NCBI GenBank assembly: GCA_015680685.1
Contig: MNCI01025357.1
Coordinates: 442,789-506,788, forward strand
DNA length: 64,000 nucleotides
Direction of reading: 5' to 3'
DNA from: Gnetum montanum
Lineage: Eukaryota; Streptophyta; Gnetopsida; Gnetales; Gnetaceae
Notes under the pieces: generated by a model
What the model was told of the DNA's origin: nothing
The model's database searches: none
The model's input: the letters and a program-made list of their open reading frames with translations, nothing else
Translations under genes and position numbers: made by a program
In this document: positions 46,490-58,511 of the stretch, in pieces
Position numbering within the stretch: the stretch's first letter is position 1
Layout of the letters: the number at the start of each line of letters is the position of its first letter

Positions 46490-47367
46490 TGATGAGTGGT
46501 GAGGTACCCCTACACTCAATCATACGAATACAAGCATAGCACGCACAATCCGGTCGAACTCCACAGACTAAGTGCCTACACGCCTCAAGTAACACTTAAG
46601 GTTAATTATTCATTGTCTTCCCAAACTTACTTGTATTTGTCATGGTGTATGGTTAAGTAAGTTCGAGGTATATGATTTTTATAGCTTTTCTGTTTTATCT
46701 CTTATACTGAAAAGGTGAAGGGTTGAAGAGACTAATTAACTAACCTTAACTAACTAACTAAGTCTAAATTAACCTAGCATCAGCATCCATTCCCACTTAC
46801 TGTTCACACCCTGAACCAATGCAACCTTGGTTACCAAATGTTAATCATTACTGGGATCACCAAGCGTAACGCACGTGCTCGAAGTGGTCGTACTGAGGCA
46901 CTTAACTAGGAGAGAAGGGTTGAGAAAGATTTAATGACTAATAAAGAATTTAAATAATAAATAATAAATAAAAATAAATAAAGTCCTAATTATCCTATTC
47001 CATGCACTACAAGGTTTATCCAAGAAGCTCATCTTTATTGCCGTACACAAACATGTGTTCAGGTACAATATTTGCTCGAATAAAGATCCGTTCACTTTGG
47101 AGTTCCTACTGTGGGCACATGGAAAATATTCTATCTCTGGAGGGATCAAACTGCCAGAGTTTCGCTATAGTCTAAGCCTAGGATGAGAAACAAGGAAGAG
47201 CCACCTCTTATTTATAGACTTGGTGACGCACCACGATATCGCGTACAGGATATCGCGGGGGATGATGCGATATTGCGTACGTGATATCACGTGGGATGCG
47301 ATATCGTGGTGGATACGATATCGCAACGGATGCGATATTGTGGCCCATGCGATATCGTGTTCCATCA
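46490..47367 (-). repeat. Element B 3' LTR
   Basis: 878 bp. On the minus strand eight GATAT(C/T) motifs (47222-47365) stand upstream of TATAAATA (47209-47216). The G-rich catgggggta polypurine stretch lies just outside (47368-47378). Confidence 0.9.
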
Positions 47368-49500
47368 TACCCCCATGATTGAATCAAAACTCGTCCTTGA
47401 GTTCCTTACAAAATATTGTGAAGTTATGGGATTATTGACTAAATGGAACTAATGGGGTGACATGTGAACGGATCATCATTACAAGAAAAGACAAAATTGG
47501 TGTTCATGACAACAAGAGTGAACACCTTATTACATTGACATTAGGCCTTATTTGGCAGCTGAGAAAGAGAAAGAGAAAGAATTTTTGCTGCTACCAATGC
47601 CAAGATTGCACCTTTCGTTGTCCATCTGTAAGTGCGCCATTCGATCTTGCTCCTTGCATAGCTGTTTCAGCACAGCTCCATTCCAAGTGTTCTCTCCTAA
47701 TCCAATCCATTGTTTCATGATTTCCATCTACACACACAACATAGTCTTAATATTAGCAAGGGTGAATGAATCATAATGTAGTTGATACCTTGCTTCGGTG
47801 AAAGGTCCATTGGTTGACTTGTGGTATGGATGATACGGGTCTGGAGATATATTAATGGTGATTACCGAAGGTGTAGGGGTTAGGAGAAAATCGAAAAAAT
47901 TGGGCCCCATACACCGATGACTAATCGTGAGCCTCTAGTAGCGATAGAATGGAGAAAGAATAAAGAATAAGAAAGTTAGAGAAAAAGAGACAACTGTAAC
48001 GTCGATGAAATGGATGTCAATATGGAAATGAACAAAATAATATAGATTGTAGAAATGTTAGGGAAAAGAATTTAACTGGTGCACCAAATAGGAATGCTAG
48101 TGGGTCCTCCCCGAAGCAGGCTCATGCCCTTAATGCCCTAACAAGTCCACATTCAAAGAGTCTGTAGGCTCTGGGAATGTCATTTGGAACAAGAGTTAAA
48201 GTTTTAACCACAAGAATTTATGAAAAAGAAAACAATGCATCAACCAAAATATACACTAATGATACAACGGACAATGAGGTGAACAATGGAGAGAAGGATG
48301 GAGAGAAGAGAATGGAATGGAATCCCAAGAACAAGGTGGTGTATAGCCCCTTGTGTAGTGCATGATTAATGTAACTTAGTAAATCCCATTCCAAGTCCAG
48401 CCTCAAACAAACCACTTCCAGTGACTTTGCATGAATGCATTCAGCCAATCCATCCTCTTGAAGTAACAAGAATGCATCCTCCAAAGAGCCACTACCATTC
48501 CGATGAAACAAAGGAGAAGAGAATGAGAAGCAAGAACAACCTTAGTTAGAGGGAACATTTTTAGTTCCATAACCAGTGCTTGTAGCCCAAATGATTATTT
48601 CATCTAAGGGGTGTGCTTTGAATTCTCAGTTTGTTTTGTTTTTTTCTTTTTTCTTTTGTGTTTTATGTGTTTATGTGTGAGAACCACACCATGCAAAGAC
48701 TTTTTATTTTTATTTGCTCAGCTTCCTGATAATTGGGTAACGTCGAAGTGATAGGAAAAATCAAGAAGAAAACATCCAAGCACCCAAGAGAACGGCCAAC
48801 ACAAATGCATCAAGTTCCCTTGAATTCACACCCTTTTCAATCCTTGATTCCTTCCTTAGTTTGAGAAATGTCAAGTCACCAATTTGTTATAGTTCTTATT
48901 TAGAAAGGGACTGTACATTTCCAAGTTGACAGAGACCATAGAACTTGGTGGATGAATGGATGAGGTGGACTCATTGCCTGCCATATCAAAAGAAACATAC
49001 CTTAGTATCAAGATCATCACTTAAAGGCAAAAACCAAACATTAGCAATCAATATAAAAATAGTTCATACCATTTTTAAGAACACTTATTGAATGACAAAC
49101 TTATAAGGTGGGTATAACACACACACACACACACAATGAAAAAGTATAACGATATTGTAAAAAAAAAAATAAGCAAAGTTAAAGAAATTTGTAAAACAAA
49201 AATGTGTAAGACAAAAACGTGTAAAACAAAAATGTGTAAAACAAAAATGTGTAAAAAAAAATTGTAAAACAAAAACGTGGAAAACAAAAACATGTAAAAC
49301 AAAAATGTGTGAAACAAAAAGTAAAAGGAACTGAGGGCTCCAAATGATCAGCATAGGTGGCCATCTCCCCCATGATTGAATGGAAAGGGAGAGATTCGAA
49401 ATAATGAACGTCTATTTGAATTTCTTACAAGTGCCCAACTTCTCCCCATTGATGTTCTTAGATTAAGGGGTCAAAGTCAATGATGCTCATACTCCAATGT
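47368..49500 (-). other. Element B non-coding 3' region
   Basis: Contains the T-rich (sense) tract of repeated TTTTACAC-TTTTTGT units (49150-49325), an (AC)n run (49118-49134), and the conserved blocks at 48535-48740 and 48095-48180. No pol coding sequence. It matches A over nearly its full length. Confidence 0.65.
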
Positions 49501-49539
49501 ATCTATGCCTTCGTTGTGGGCATGAGTTAATTCCCTAGT

Positions 49540-50403
49540 TCATTCCATGCATGTTGGTTTGCTCTTTCGACTAGCTGTTAACCATAGGGTATCCACTACT
49601 TGTGTGATTGCTACATATAGGCATCTTTGTCTCAGAGTTTTAGGGGCACACCTGTTGCATGGAGGAGATGCCGAGCATTCCTCCATGTCATCTCCTGATG
49701 AATCACTGTATGTGATGCATGGAACTTTCTTCTTCTTGATCCTTTCATAAATGTTGACCTTAGATATTTCCAAGGAAAGATCGTGGATCCCTAGGCATGT
49801 GTCTATTATTCTTAGCCATGCCCTTCCCATTATAATTAGGAAGTCCCATTCGTTGTTGTTAACTTCTATCACTAGGAAATCAGCTGGGTATGACCAACCA
49901 CACACAAAGGTAACAATGTCCTCCACCACTCCCAAGGGAATGGTGATGGACTATTCTGCTAGCTCTAGTTGAATGTTGCTCTTCTTGAGTTGGGACAGGT
50001 TCCAGGCTTGATACATTTCTCATGAGATTAAGTTAACTCTGGAACCTGAGTCAAGAAGAGCCTTATGTGGTTCATTCTCGGTGACTTGGAGGTAGATTAA
50101 GGGACTTCTAGGGTTAGATAGTTTCCTGGGAAGGTGTCCTACCTTGATCTAGTTGGTTACGATATGTGTTAACATAACCGTATGCATTAAGCTCTGTTGT
50201 TGGATTGAAGGGTGCTCCAAAGCCTTGTATGTTCGAGGAGTGGTTGCAGACTCAACCGCTTGTGGTTGTGAGAGCTTATCTGGGATTTTGGTTTTGAAGA
50301 AAGATCTTTTCTTTTTGTGGTTTTCAGAACTAGCAGCGGATTGAATGGTTACAGCTCTCATAGCGTTACATTGTTGCAGTTTAGTGGGAAGTTCCCCTTG
50401 CAT
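49540..50403 (-). pseudogene. Retropepsin-type protease (element B)
   Basis: Minus strand: KALLDSGSRVNLIS (about 50035-50075) with an intact DSG, but a stop follows at once. GVVEDIVTFVCGWSYPADFLVIEV and FLIIMGRAWLRIIDTCLGI come after it (49540-49935). Upstream, MHTVMLTHIVTN (50149-50190) matches A. One stop and frame changes separate the halves. Confidence 0.8.
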
Positions 50404-50639
50404 TGTTGGAGCAAGAGGTATGGGAACTACCGGTGGAAGAGGTGCAGATGGATTTAGAGGATGGTATGGGTATGGAGCATCTCTTGAAGGAGAAGGAGTC
50501 CTTCTAAAGTATTCCCGAACTTAGTAGTGATGTTAGGGAGTTGTGTGATCCATGGAGTCACTTGGGGAAATCGGCTGCTTCACGTAGTAGCCATAAGGAT
50601 TGGGTTGTCAGTAAAGGTATTGATGTTCAAGAGGTGGAG

Positions 50640-52566
50640 TCCCCCATGACTGTGGGTATTGCCACTAATAATGTTGTCTGATGGGTTGTGGTGGAGTTCC
50701 ACTTGGATAGTACATCAAAGGTTGGTGGAACTATCTTGGGTTACCTTGAGGATAAGGTAACCTTCGGGGTGTCTGCCGTCTGTTGAGTCTCAGGTTGAGT
50801 GCATACACCCCAGACTCTTGTAGATGTGAGATGATTGGACAACATCCCTTAGGATGGTCATATTGGTAGATCTCACATCCACTATCATTTTCTATGTCTA
50901 AATTCACAACCTCATTAGAGATAGTTATTTTCCCCTTACCCTTGTCACATGCAAGGCCTAAATCTCTTCACTTTGTCTTGTTCTTGTCACTACTTCGTTC
51001 CTCCTTAGACTCCTCTACAATCTTCAGGACAAGTTCAAATCTACTATCCCAGGAGTCTTGTATCTGATCTACCTTAGCTGCCACCTCTGTTGTTAGCTTT
51101 TGGAGCGGCAAGGTTTTTTTGTTCACCAACTCTTCGATTGGTGACTCATCCTCTTCATCGTAAAATCTCATTCCCTTCTTTTGAAGAGAGGAATCATGGT
51201 TATATTCTTCCGTACTTTCTCTTTTTTGTAGCTCCCCTTCTTCTTTGACTACTTGTTCCAAAGATTGATGAATCTCATGGGATCTTTGGGCATAAGTCCC
51301 AAGGGTTCTCCTAGTTTCATACCTTAGCCCATCTACAATGTGGCAGAGTTGATTCTGCTATGTGTAACCATGGCCCAGGCAACAATGTAACAATGCATAG
51401 TAGCAGCCCATGGTAGCATCCAAGGGTTCATGAGTACCTTGTTTCCATCCTTGGATCTACTTATGCAAATTAGACACTCTAGAGTACGTTTGATATTTAT
51501 CGTTGAAGAGTTCTAACATCGTACTCCACCTCCTAATGGTTTCTGATTCTAAGGACCGGTACCAACTCTCTGCTTCCTTGATGAGTGTCCTGGGAAAAAT
51601 ATTTAGTTTTTGCCACTCATTTTCTATGTTCTGCAAGGCACAAGCATCATGGAATGCCTATAAATGATTTTGCAGATCAATGTTGTATCCCCCCTCAAAT
51701 CGTGGGATATTATTCATGTCCAAGCGCTTGATCCGGCTATCTTTTTGATGCCTTGTTGGAATTCTCACTACCTTCGTTATATCTAGCATGCTTCAGGTTG
51801 CAAGTAGGGCTTTGTTATGATCATTTATTTCATGAAATCTATGATGTCTACGTTGCTCCATACTTTCCCTTCGTTCATGCCCTTGTCCTCACTCTCAACT
51901 CTCTCATTGAGGTCTCTCATTTTGCCTACCTCTATCCTCACCATTATGCTCTCTATGACTACGTCCTGATATGGAAGGAGGGGGTGAATGATGTGAAGAA
52001 GGGGAAGAAGAAGGAGAACCATTTCCATGACGATGTTTCCTACCTTCTCTTTTGTGGCTTCGGCCCTGATCATGATGATGATATGAGTGCCCGTCCTTGC
52101 CATGTGTTGTTGTTCCCTAAGTGAATAGTTGGCATTCACGGGGATCAGAACTAGGGTTATGTATTGTGGAGTGCAGGTTTTGATACCCCACCTCCTCACT
52201 ATTGTTAGAAGGGGGAACATCATTTGATGGAGAACCCATTATAAGTGGTTCACCATCTCCTATTTCACTTAGGACGTGCAGGACCCCTTTTCCCTTCAAA
52301 AGTGTATGGTGGCTCTCCTGCCTTGAGTCCCTTAGACATTGTGTGGCTGTGGGATGGTAATCCCTCATGTCAAAATTTGTCACAACGTATTCAGCATATA
52401 ATTCCGTCATGCCTATCTGTGCTAAAGAATGGAGAAGCATGTTGGGGATTGCACGATCTAGAGGTAACACTATGTTATCTTGCAAGTCTCTCCAACGCAT
52501 TTGTTCATCTTGATGGAGGATAAAAGTAAAATTGGGTATATACTCATTGGGATGAGTATATACCAC
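50640..52566 (-). pseudogene. gag (element B)
   Basis: MVYTHPNEYIPNFTFILHQD (52566) opens a 149-residue open segment close to A's gag N-terminus. It is followed by an Arg/His-rich stretch (51900-52100), the helical domain (51460-51730) and a tail with QKKGMRFYDEEDESPIEELV (51120-51180). The frame breaks several times. It belongs to the same Gag as A. Confidence 0.8.
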
Positions 52567-52799
52567 CCTATATTGTTGAGGAATTGGCTAATTTTAATTT
52601 TGTGTTTTAGATTGTCGACTGTTTCTTGTATTATCCATAGGTGGTGTAATGCTCTTGTGAGAAGAAGAAGAAGACATTATGTATTGTTGGTGTGCTAATT
52701 AACCATTATATAATTTTCATTTAATTAACCCTAAGGTTCATTTAAGCTCCCAACGATGTGAGTGATTTCCTATGTTCTACTTAGCACACAAACACTTAG

Positions 52800-52817
52800 T
52801 CCCCAGCAACGGCGCCA
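52800..52817 (-). other. Primer-binding site (element B)
   Basis: Minus strand TGGCGCCGTTGCTGGGGA next to the 5' LTR, the cleanest tRNA-Asp-complementary site in the window. Confidence 0.8.
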
Positions 52818-52818
52818 A

Positions 52819-53243
52819 TGATGAGTGGCGAGGTACCCCTACACTCAACCATATGAATATGAGTGTAGCACGTGCGATCCAGTCAAACTCTGTAGACTAA
52901 GTGCCTACATGCCTCATGGAATACTTAAGGTTAATTATTCGTTATCTTCCCAGACTTACTTGTATTTGTCACTGTGTATGGTTAAGTAAGTCCGAGGTAT
53001 ATGATTTTTATAGCTTTTCTGTTTTATCTCCTATGCTGACAAGGTGAAGGGTTGAAGAGACTAATTAACTAACCTTAACTAACTAACTAAGTTTGAATTA
53101 ACCTAACATCAGCATCCATTCCCACTTACCATTCACACCTTGAACCAATGCAACCTTGGTTACCAAATGCTAATCGTTGCTGGGATCACCAAGCGTAACG
53201 CACATGCTTGAAGCGGTCGTACTGAGGAACTTAACTAGGAGAG
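52819..53243 (-). repeat. Element B 5' LTR, inner part
   Basis: Matches 46490-46920 of the 3' LTR up to ...aactaggagag, where element C starts. The LTR continues at 60416. Confidence 0.9.
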
Positions 53244-53936
53244 TGTTGATGCATAAATTTTGGACACACGAACACCTGTGAAAACTTATTTTAGGAGACT
53301 ATCACCTAGGGCGCCTCCCGTATGGGTACGGAAACCCAAGAATAGTCTCAGCTGGAAAGACTTATGTGACAAATAATAATAATAATATTTTAAATGCAAT
53401 ATTGAAAACTTAAATTTAATTTTAGGAAAGTTCTATTATATCTTGGAAAACATAGTAAAATAATTAAAAATAAAAATTAAATATTTGTGTAATTTTGGAG
53501 TACAATAATCAATACAAAACAAAATTCAAATTAAATTAAAGTTTATCTCGTGCGTGCTCTAAGTTTCTGGTTCCTGATGTGGTTTCTGGTTCTTGATGTG
53601 GGTTCTACTCAAGATCTCCTGCTCCTGTTGATTGGAAGAGGAGAGATCTCCATTGGCTACCACCGTTGTCAACTTTGACTTGGAACAATAACACACCCGC
53701 AGTTTTATCAGCCACGTGCTCTCAATGCACACCAGCCGTCCACTGCAACAAGCATCTTCCATTTCCTGCCGCGCTACATTTCCTGCCATTCTGTGCAATG
53801 CAGAGAGAGACTACCATGTGTGAGAGACTTGCGGCTCTTCAAAAAAAATGCTCGCTATTGAACAAAAAAATGTTCTCTATTGAACAGAATTTCCTCTTCG
53901 GTGGTGAACCAAAAATCCCCTGATCGTCGTCAGAGA
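53244..53936 (+). repeat. Element C left arm: LTR left end, inverted
   Basis: Starts TGTTGATGCATAAATTTTGG and is homologous to the reverse complement of 59476-60410. The outer 310 bp and inner 110 bp agree by eye; the middle differs in sequence and length (about 240 against 480 bp). It joins the integrase frame at 53936/53937. Confidence 0.8.
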
Positions 53937-54290
53937 ATCCTCCTTCCCAACTTTTGCCTCTAACCAATGTATGCAATAATCAGTGGCTGTCAAAATAAAC
54001 TTATGTAAGGGGGTAGATAAAGGATTGATTACTCCAATAAAATCTAAGGCCCATTGGGAAAATGGTCTTGTTTCTATTATAGGCTGTAATGGAGCCGAAC
54101 TTTTTGAATCTTTGCCTTTAAATATTTGGCATTGAACACACGTCTTAACTAGGTTATAAGCATCATTAATCATAGTAGGCCAATAATAACCAGCTCTCAC
54201 AATTTTATGAACTAATTTGCGGTATCCTATATGTCCTTCATCATGAAGTTGTTTTACAGCATCGTTAGCTTGTTCTTGGTTCAAACACTT
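53937..54290 (-). pseudogene. Truncated integrase (element C)
   Basis: From 54284: HDEGHIGYRKLVHKI...CVQCQ, the His-His-Cys-Cys zinc finger, then the start of the core, WALDFIGVINPLS with the first catalytic Asp (about 54035). The frame runs into LTR sequence after VGKEDS at 53937. The second Asp, the Glu and the C-terminal domain are absent, so this copy cannot make integrase. Confidence 0.9.
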
Positions 54291-54914
54291 AAGGTATATC
54301 CCTTGGAAATTTTTTCTAAATAATTCACCACTTATTAGAGTGAATTTAGAACATTTTGATATTAAGAGCTCTCATTTATATCTAGGTAAACTTGAGGGAC
54401 AATGATGGAAGGTTAAATAAAACTTGATATCCCCATACCATGGATCATACAACCGATTGGGAGCAAATGGGATATCATTTTCTTCATTGATGGATAATAT
54501 ATGAAGAGGAATTGATTCTTTATCTATGGATAGATCACAATTTTCTGAGGCTAAAGCTTTAGTTATTAATTTAGCAAGACCAGTCCCTCTAACTAACTTT
54601 GCTACCTTCCATTGAATATCAAATTCTTAAAGCTTCATAACCCACTTAGCGTGTTTCTCACTAGGATCTTGTAATTTGGCTAAAGCGATGGTGGTTGGAT
54701 TAGGGACAATGACAAAGAATTTTGAGTTTAACAAGTAGTATTAGAATTTCTTCAAGGCTTTTATCACAACATACAATTGCTTCTCTACGGGTGAGTATCT
54801 CAATTCTGCATCCTTTAAAGGTGCAGACATGAAAGCTATGGGTCTTTCACCTTGATCATTTATGTCTTGGGTTAAGATAGCAGTAGCTGTAATATCGCTA
54901 GAAAACGCATATAA
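54290..54914 (-). pseudogene. RNase H after RT (element C)
   Basis: Minus strand reads YASSDITATAILTQD, RPIAFMSAPLKDAELRYSPVEKQLYVVIKALKKF and NSKFFVIVPN. This is the RT-linked RNase H of gypsy elements, followed by the linker to integrase. Two stops lie in it, and expected acidic residues are partly replaced, so it is probably inactive. Confidence 0.7.
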
Positions 54915-55790
54915 CTAGAAATCATTTTCATACCAAGGAGAAGCTAGGATAGGTGCATCAATTATAGCTTCTTTGATAGCAAGAAACGCATTCTTTCTAT
55001 CATTTTTCCAATGCATATTACTATCTTTCTTAAGCATGTCATTCAATGGTCTAACTAATTCAGCATAAATTGGGATAAATCGTCTAACAAAATTAATCTT
55101 ACCAAAGAAAGCTCTTAGATCAGTCTTGGATAAAGGGTAAGGTACTTCTAAAATTGCATTTACTCGCTCAGGATCAATCACAATCGCCTCTTTGGTCACT
55201 ATATGACCTAGAAATTTACCACTTTGAACACCAAAGATGGATTTCTTTACATTCAAGGTGATGCCAAATTGTCTACATCTCATAAAAACATTTCTAAGGT
55301 CTCTAAAGTGCATACCTCTATCTTTAGAGAAAATAGTTAAGTCGTCAAGGTAGATAATAATACACTTTATAATTAGCCCCTCAAAAGTTTTGTCCATAGC
55401 TCTTTGGAAGGTAGAGCCAACATTTATGAGGCCAAAGGGCATTTTAGCGAATTGAAAGGTTCCCCAGTTTGTTGTAAAAGCTGTCTTATATTGGTCCTTC
55501 TTATTCACTAAAATTTGGTTATATCTTGAATACCCATCCAAAAAGGAATACATTTGAGCACCATTCACAATTTGCAATAACTCCTCCATAAGAGGGAGTG
55601 GATAATTATCCTTGATGTAAGAAGCATTAAGGTTACGAAAATCAATGCATAACCTTAACTCACCAGTTCATTTCCTAACAGGTACTAAGTTTGAGATCCA
55701 ACAGGAATGTCTTACTGGATAAATTATTTTGGATTCTAGGAGTTCATCAATTTTTGCTTTCATAAGGATTTCAGTCTTTTGATTCACAAG
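54915..55790 (-). CDS. Reverse transcriptase (element C)
   Basis: A 225-residue open segment, 55589-54915, carries YSFLDGYSRYNQI, FAKMPFGLINVGSTFQRAMD, the catalytic motif IIYLDDLTIFSKD (about 55330-55365), GKFLGHIVT and LRAFFGKINFVRRFI. Upstream, across one stop (near 55665), is RLCIDFRNLNASYIKDNYPLP. All motifs of a gypsy RT are present and the YLDD core is intact. This is the best-preserved RT in the window, though not free of stops. Confidence 0.85.
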
Positions 55791-56010
55791 TCTAAGCTTT
55801 TGCCTGAATGGTTTTGTTTTTTGGCCTAAGGGGAATGGTATGTGTCATTACTAGTGGATTAAAAGTCCTAAGGTCTTTGTAGGTCCAAGCTAGAACATCA
55901 TTAAATTCATGTAATAGGTCAACAAAGCTTTGTCTTTCATCTGACTGTAAACAGGCTCCTATTTTAATAGGGTATTGTTTTCCACCCTTTTGAACTTGAA
56001 TTGTTTCAGT

Positions 56011-56700
56011 TTAAGCTAACATTTGCCAATTAGTGTTTTTAGATAAATCTGGGGCCTTGGTGCATAGATCATCAAATAAAGCTTCTCTAACTGCAGTTTC
56101 AGAAGATATCTTATTTAAGAACACAACATCCTCAGATGTATCTCCTTGATCGTTAAATTCTCCTTCAGAAAATAGGAATTTACAAATATGTTCATCATCA
56201 ACAAACACTTGAAAAGAAGAGATATTATTAGGGATAGAATAGGACTTCACCTTTTCGATAATGATTTCTGAATCCCAAGCATTATGCTTAAAAGGGACAT
56301 CCAAAGTGGTAGCCATCTGGGCTAGTGCATTTGGAATATAATTTTCTTCCCTATGTACATGTTCAATGGTTACATGTTCAAATTCTTTAATAAGTTCAAG
56401 AACGTAAGCTTTGTATGCTTTCATGGTGATGTCTTTATCGTCAAAGAGACCATTAGCTTGGTTCACTATCAGTTGGGAGTCGCTATAGATTTTAAGTTTG
56501 GACAAATCATAGTATTTAGCTAGTTTGATCCCATGAATTAGTGCTCCATACTAAACCATATTGTTGGTCATTGGTTGAGTGAAATTAATAGCTCTAAGAA
56601 TAGGAGCTTCACAAGGAGGTATAAGCATTATTCCAGCTCCACATCCTTTCTTGGAAGAAACACCATCCACTCTTAGTATCCAAGTATTCAAGTTTGTAAT
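56011..56700 (-). pseudogene. Extra RNase H-like domain before RT (element C)
   Basis: Minus strand: WILRVDGVSSKKGCGAGIMLIPP (about 56610-56680), a stop after NNMV where related proteins have a Glu-containing NNMAEYEAL, then LKIYSDSQLIVNQANG (56455-56505), IEHVHREENYIPNALAQMAT (56310-56370). This is the plant/archaeal-type RNase H seen as an additional domain in some Tat-type gypsy elements. The first and third acidic positions are kept; the Glu is lost and the last Asp is Asn. Its place between protease and RT is unusual. Confidence 0.7.
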
Positions 56701-57129
56701 ATCTGAAAAATTGGCCCTTTGATCAAGGTAACAGGGATCATTATCAAATTTTGGTCCATCTTCTAATATTTTATTACTTAAAATCTCACTTATATCTATA
56801 TCATTTCCTAGTGGTGGTGGGTCCCTGAAAAGAAAGGTTTTTCCATCATGTTGGTGATATGGCAAAATATCTTCATACACCTCATATTCTCTAAAAGCTT
56901 GATAGTATTGAGTGGAACATGTGTATGCAAAAGGATTTATGTATGTAGCCTCATCTATATCATCATTTAAGGAATATTCGCCAAGTCCTAGTTCGACCAC
57001 TCCAACGAAATGATTGTTGTTTTGATTTCCTTGAGACATAGTTTGTTGATAAAAAGTTGTTACCACTTTCTTATAAAAGGGTTCCCTAGGTACAATCATA
57101 TATTCAGATTTTCCTTTAACTGGGATCAA
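56700..57129 (-). CDS. Protease to RNase H linker (element C)
   Basis: Open frame (starting MIPVKGKSEYMIVPREPF) with no recognised domain: Asp/Tyr/Glu-rich, and continuous with the RNase H-like domain downstream. Probably part of the Pol polyprotein. Confidence 0.5.
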
Positions 57130-57255
57130 TAATTCCTAGAAATCCAACCTAAAAAAGCCCCCAAACTTAGCTCCAAAAGTTCTAGATAAGAGCACACCAT
57201 ATGTGGGCGTCATATCCACTACTAGGATATCCGTATAACATGTAAATGTAGGGTA

Positions 57256-58470
57256 TTACTTAAGTTGTACTTTTGCTCCTTTTAATAACCCTACTACAGG
57301 TACACTAGATCCATCAAGTTGAATCACACTTTTAGTTTGTGGTATCGTATGTGCTCTTAAGGTGTTACAAATGTCAAGAGGCATAACACTGACAGTTGCA
57401 CCTAAATCCATTAAACAATTATGGACATTATTTCCTAGAATAATCAAAGTGGTTAGGAAAGGGGGATGGTCTTTTTTGCTAGACATAGAATTATCCATGT
57501 TTTGTACTGATAATGTGTTAGGACTTTCTGCAAAGTGAACTTGCCTTTTGGGAATCGGGGATTTTTCTCTTTGGGCTACAAGTATACGAACCATATCCTG
57601 AATCACTTCTTTCATTTCGTTAAAGTGTAGGAGGTCATACATCGAAATCTTTGCTTTAATTCTTTTTAAGTCCTCAACCAAATCATAATTCTTATGTTCA
57701 TCTTTGGCTTCTTGTTGAGATGGAACTCTCCTAAGTACAGATGGGGGGTTTGGTCGTTGTGGGACAATTACTTGGGATGACCCGGATTGGTTGTTTGCAT
57801 TGTTTTGACTAGGAACTCTTTTTTTTGAAGGTGTATAGAAATTGTTTCTAGTTTGTTGTTGTGTAGCATTCATAATATCACTGATTTTGCGGTAGCGAGT
57901 GTTGTGTGGGTTAGGGTCGCCTACCATAACTTGTTCTAATGAGGAAACCTCTTCATTTTCTATCTCATGAGGTACATCAAGAACCATGATAGGGGTTTTC
58001 TCATTTTGTTGCCCTTGGGTATTGTCACCATACAATGCCATGAATTGAGGAAAAGTCTTTTCAGAATGTTGCCTTGTATTATGAAGACTACAATAATCAT
58101 CGTTGATTGATGCACTTGGTTTTTCTGGTTGTACAGGGCTTTTGTTATTGTTTCTCTTTAGCTCAACCACTTCATTGGATAGTTTTTCTAGTGAAGTGAG
58201 TATTTGGATCATCTGATTTTGAGTTTGGGTTGATGGTTCAACAGAATTTGATGTCCTGTTTGGGTTGATAATGGATTGAATCAAGGCTTTTGATTGGTCA
58301 TCATTCAAACTAGTGTTGGATGGTAAGAATGAAGAGGACATGGGGCCTTGTGAGTAATTACTTACAGGTTGAGTTGATTGAAAGGGAGAGATAGTTTGAG
58401 GCATGATATTAGATGTTTGAAAAGTTGGTAGGAGTGGGTTTGATTGCATAGGGTTACTAACACTAATCAT
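57256..58470 (-). CDS. Gag C-terminal half and protease (element C)
   Basis: 404 open codons. The first 300 residues are Gln/Asn/Ser/Pro-rich and probably disordered. At the end comes PPFLTTLIILGNNVHNCLMD, then LGATVSVMPLDICNTL (about 57370-57430). Plant gypsy proteases often have D-L-G-A/S at the active site, so this is the retropepsin domain, ending near 57256. It is separated from the gag domain ahead of it by stops at about 58475-58510. Confidence 0.8.
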   Translation of the reverse strand: MISVSNPMQSNPLLPTFQTSNIMPQTISPFQSTQPVSNYSQGPMSSSFLPSNTSLNDDQSKALIQSIINPNRTSNSVEPSTQTQNQMIQILTSLEKLSNEVVELKRNNNKSPVQPEKPSASINDDYCSLHNTRQHSEKTFPQFMALYGDNTQGQQNEKTPIMVLDVPHEIENEEVSSLEQVMVGDPNPHNTRYRKISDIMNATQQQTRNNFYTPSKKRVPSQNNANNQSGSSQVIVPQRPNPPSVLRRVPSQQEAKDEHKNYDLVEDLKRIKAKISMYDLLHFNEMKEVIQDMVRILVAQREKSPIPKRQVHFAESPNTLSVQNMDNSMSSKKDHPPFLTTLIILGNNVHNCLMDLGATVSVMPLDICNTLRAHTIPQTKSVIQLDGSSVPVVGLLKGAKVQLK

Positions 58471-58511
58471 CCCAAATTGGGTTTGGATGCTATTTATAAG
58501 GGTTATTTACT

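Noticed and set aside
49075-49373. Phe/Tyr-rich minus-strand frames that look like membrane segments
   Set aside because: They are translations of the T-rich repeat tract (TTTTACAC-type units) of element B; all three frames give similar low-complexity peptides.
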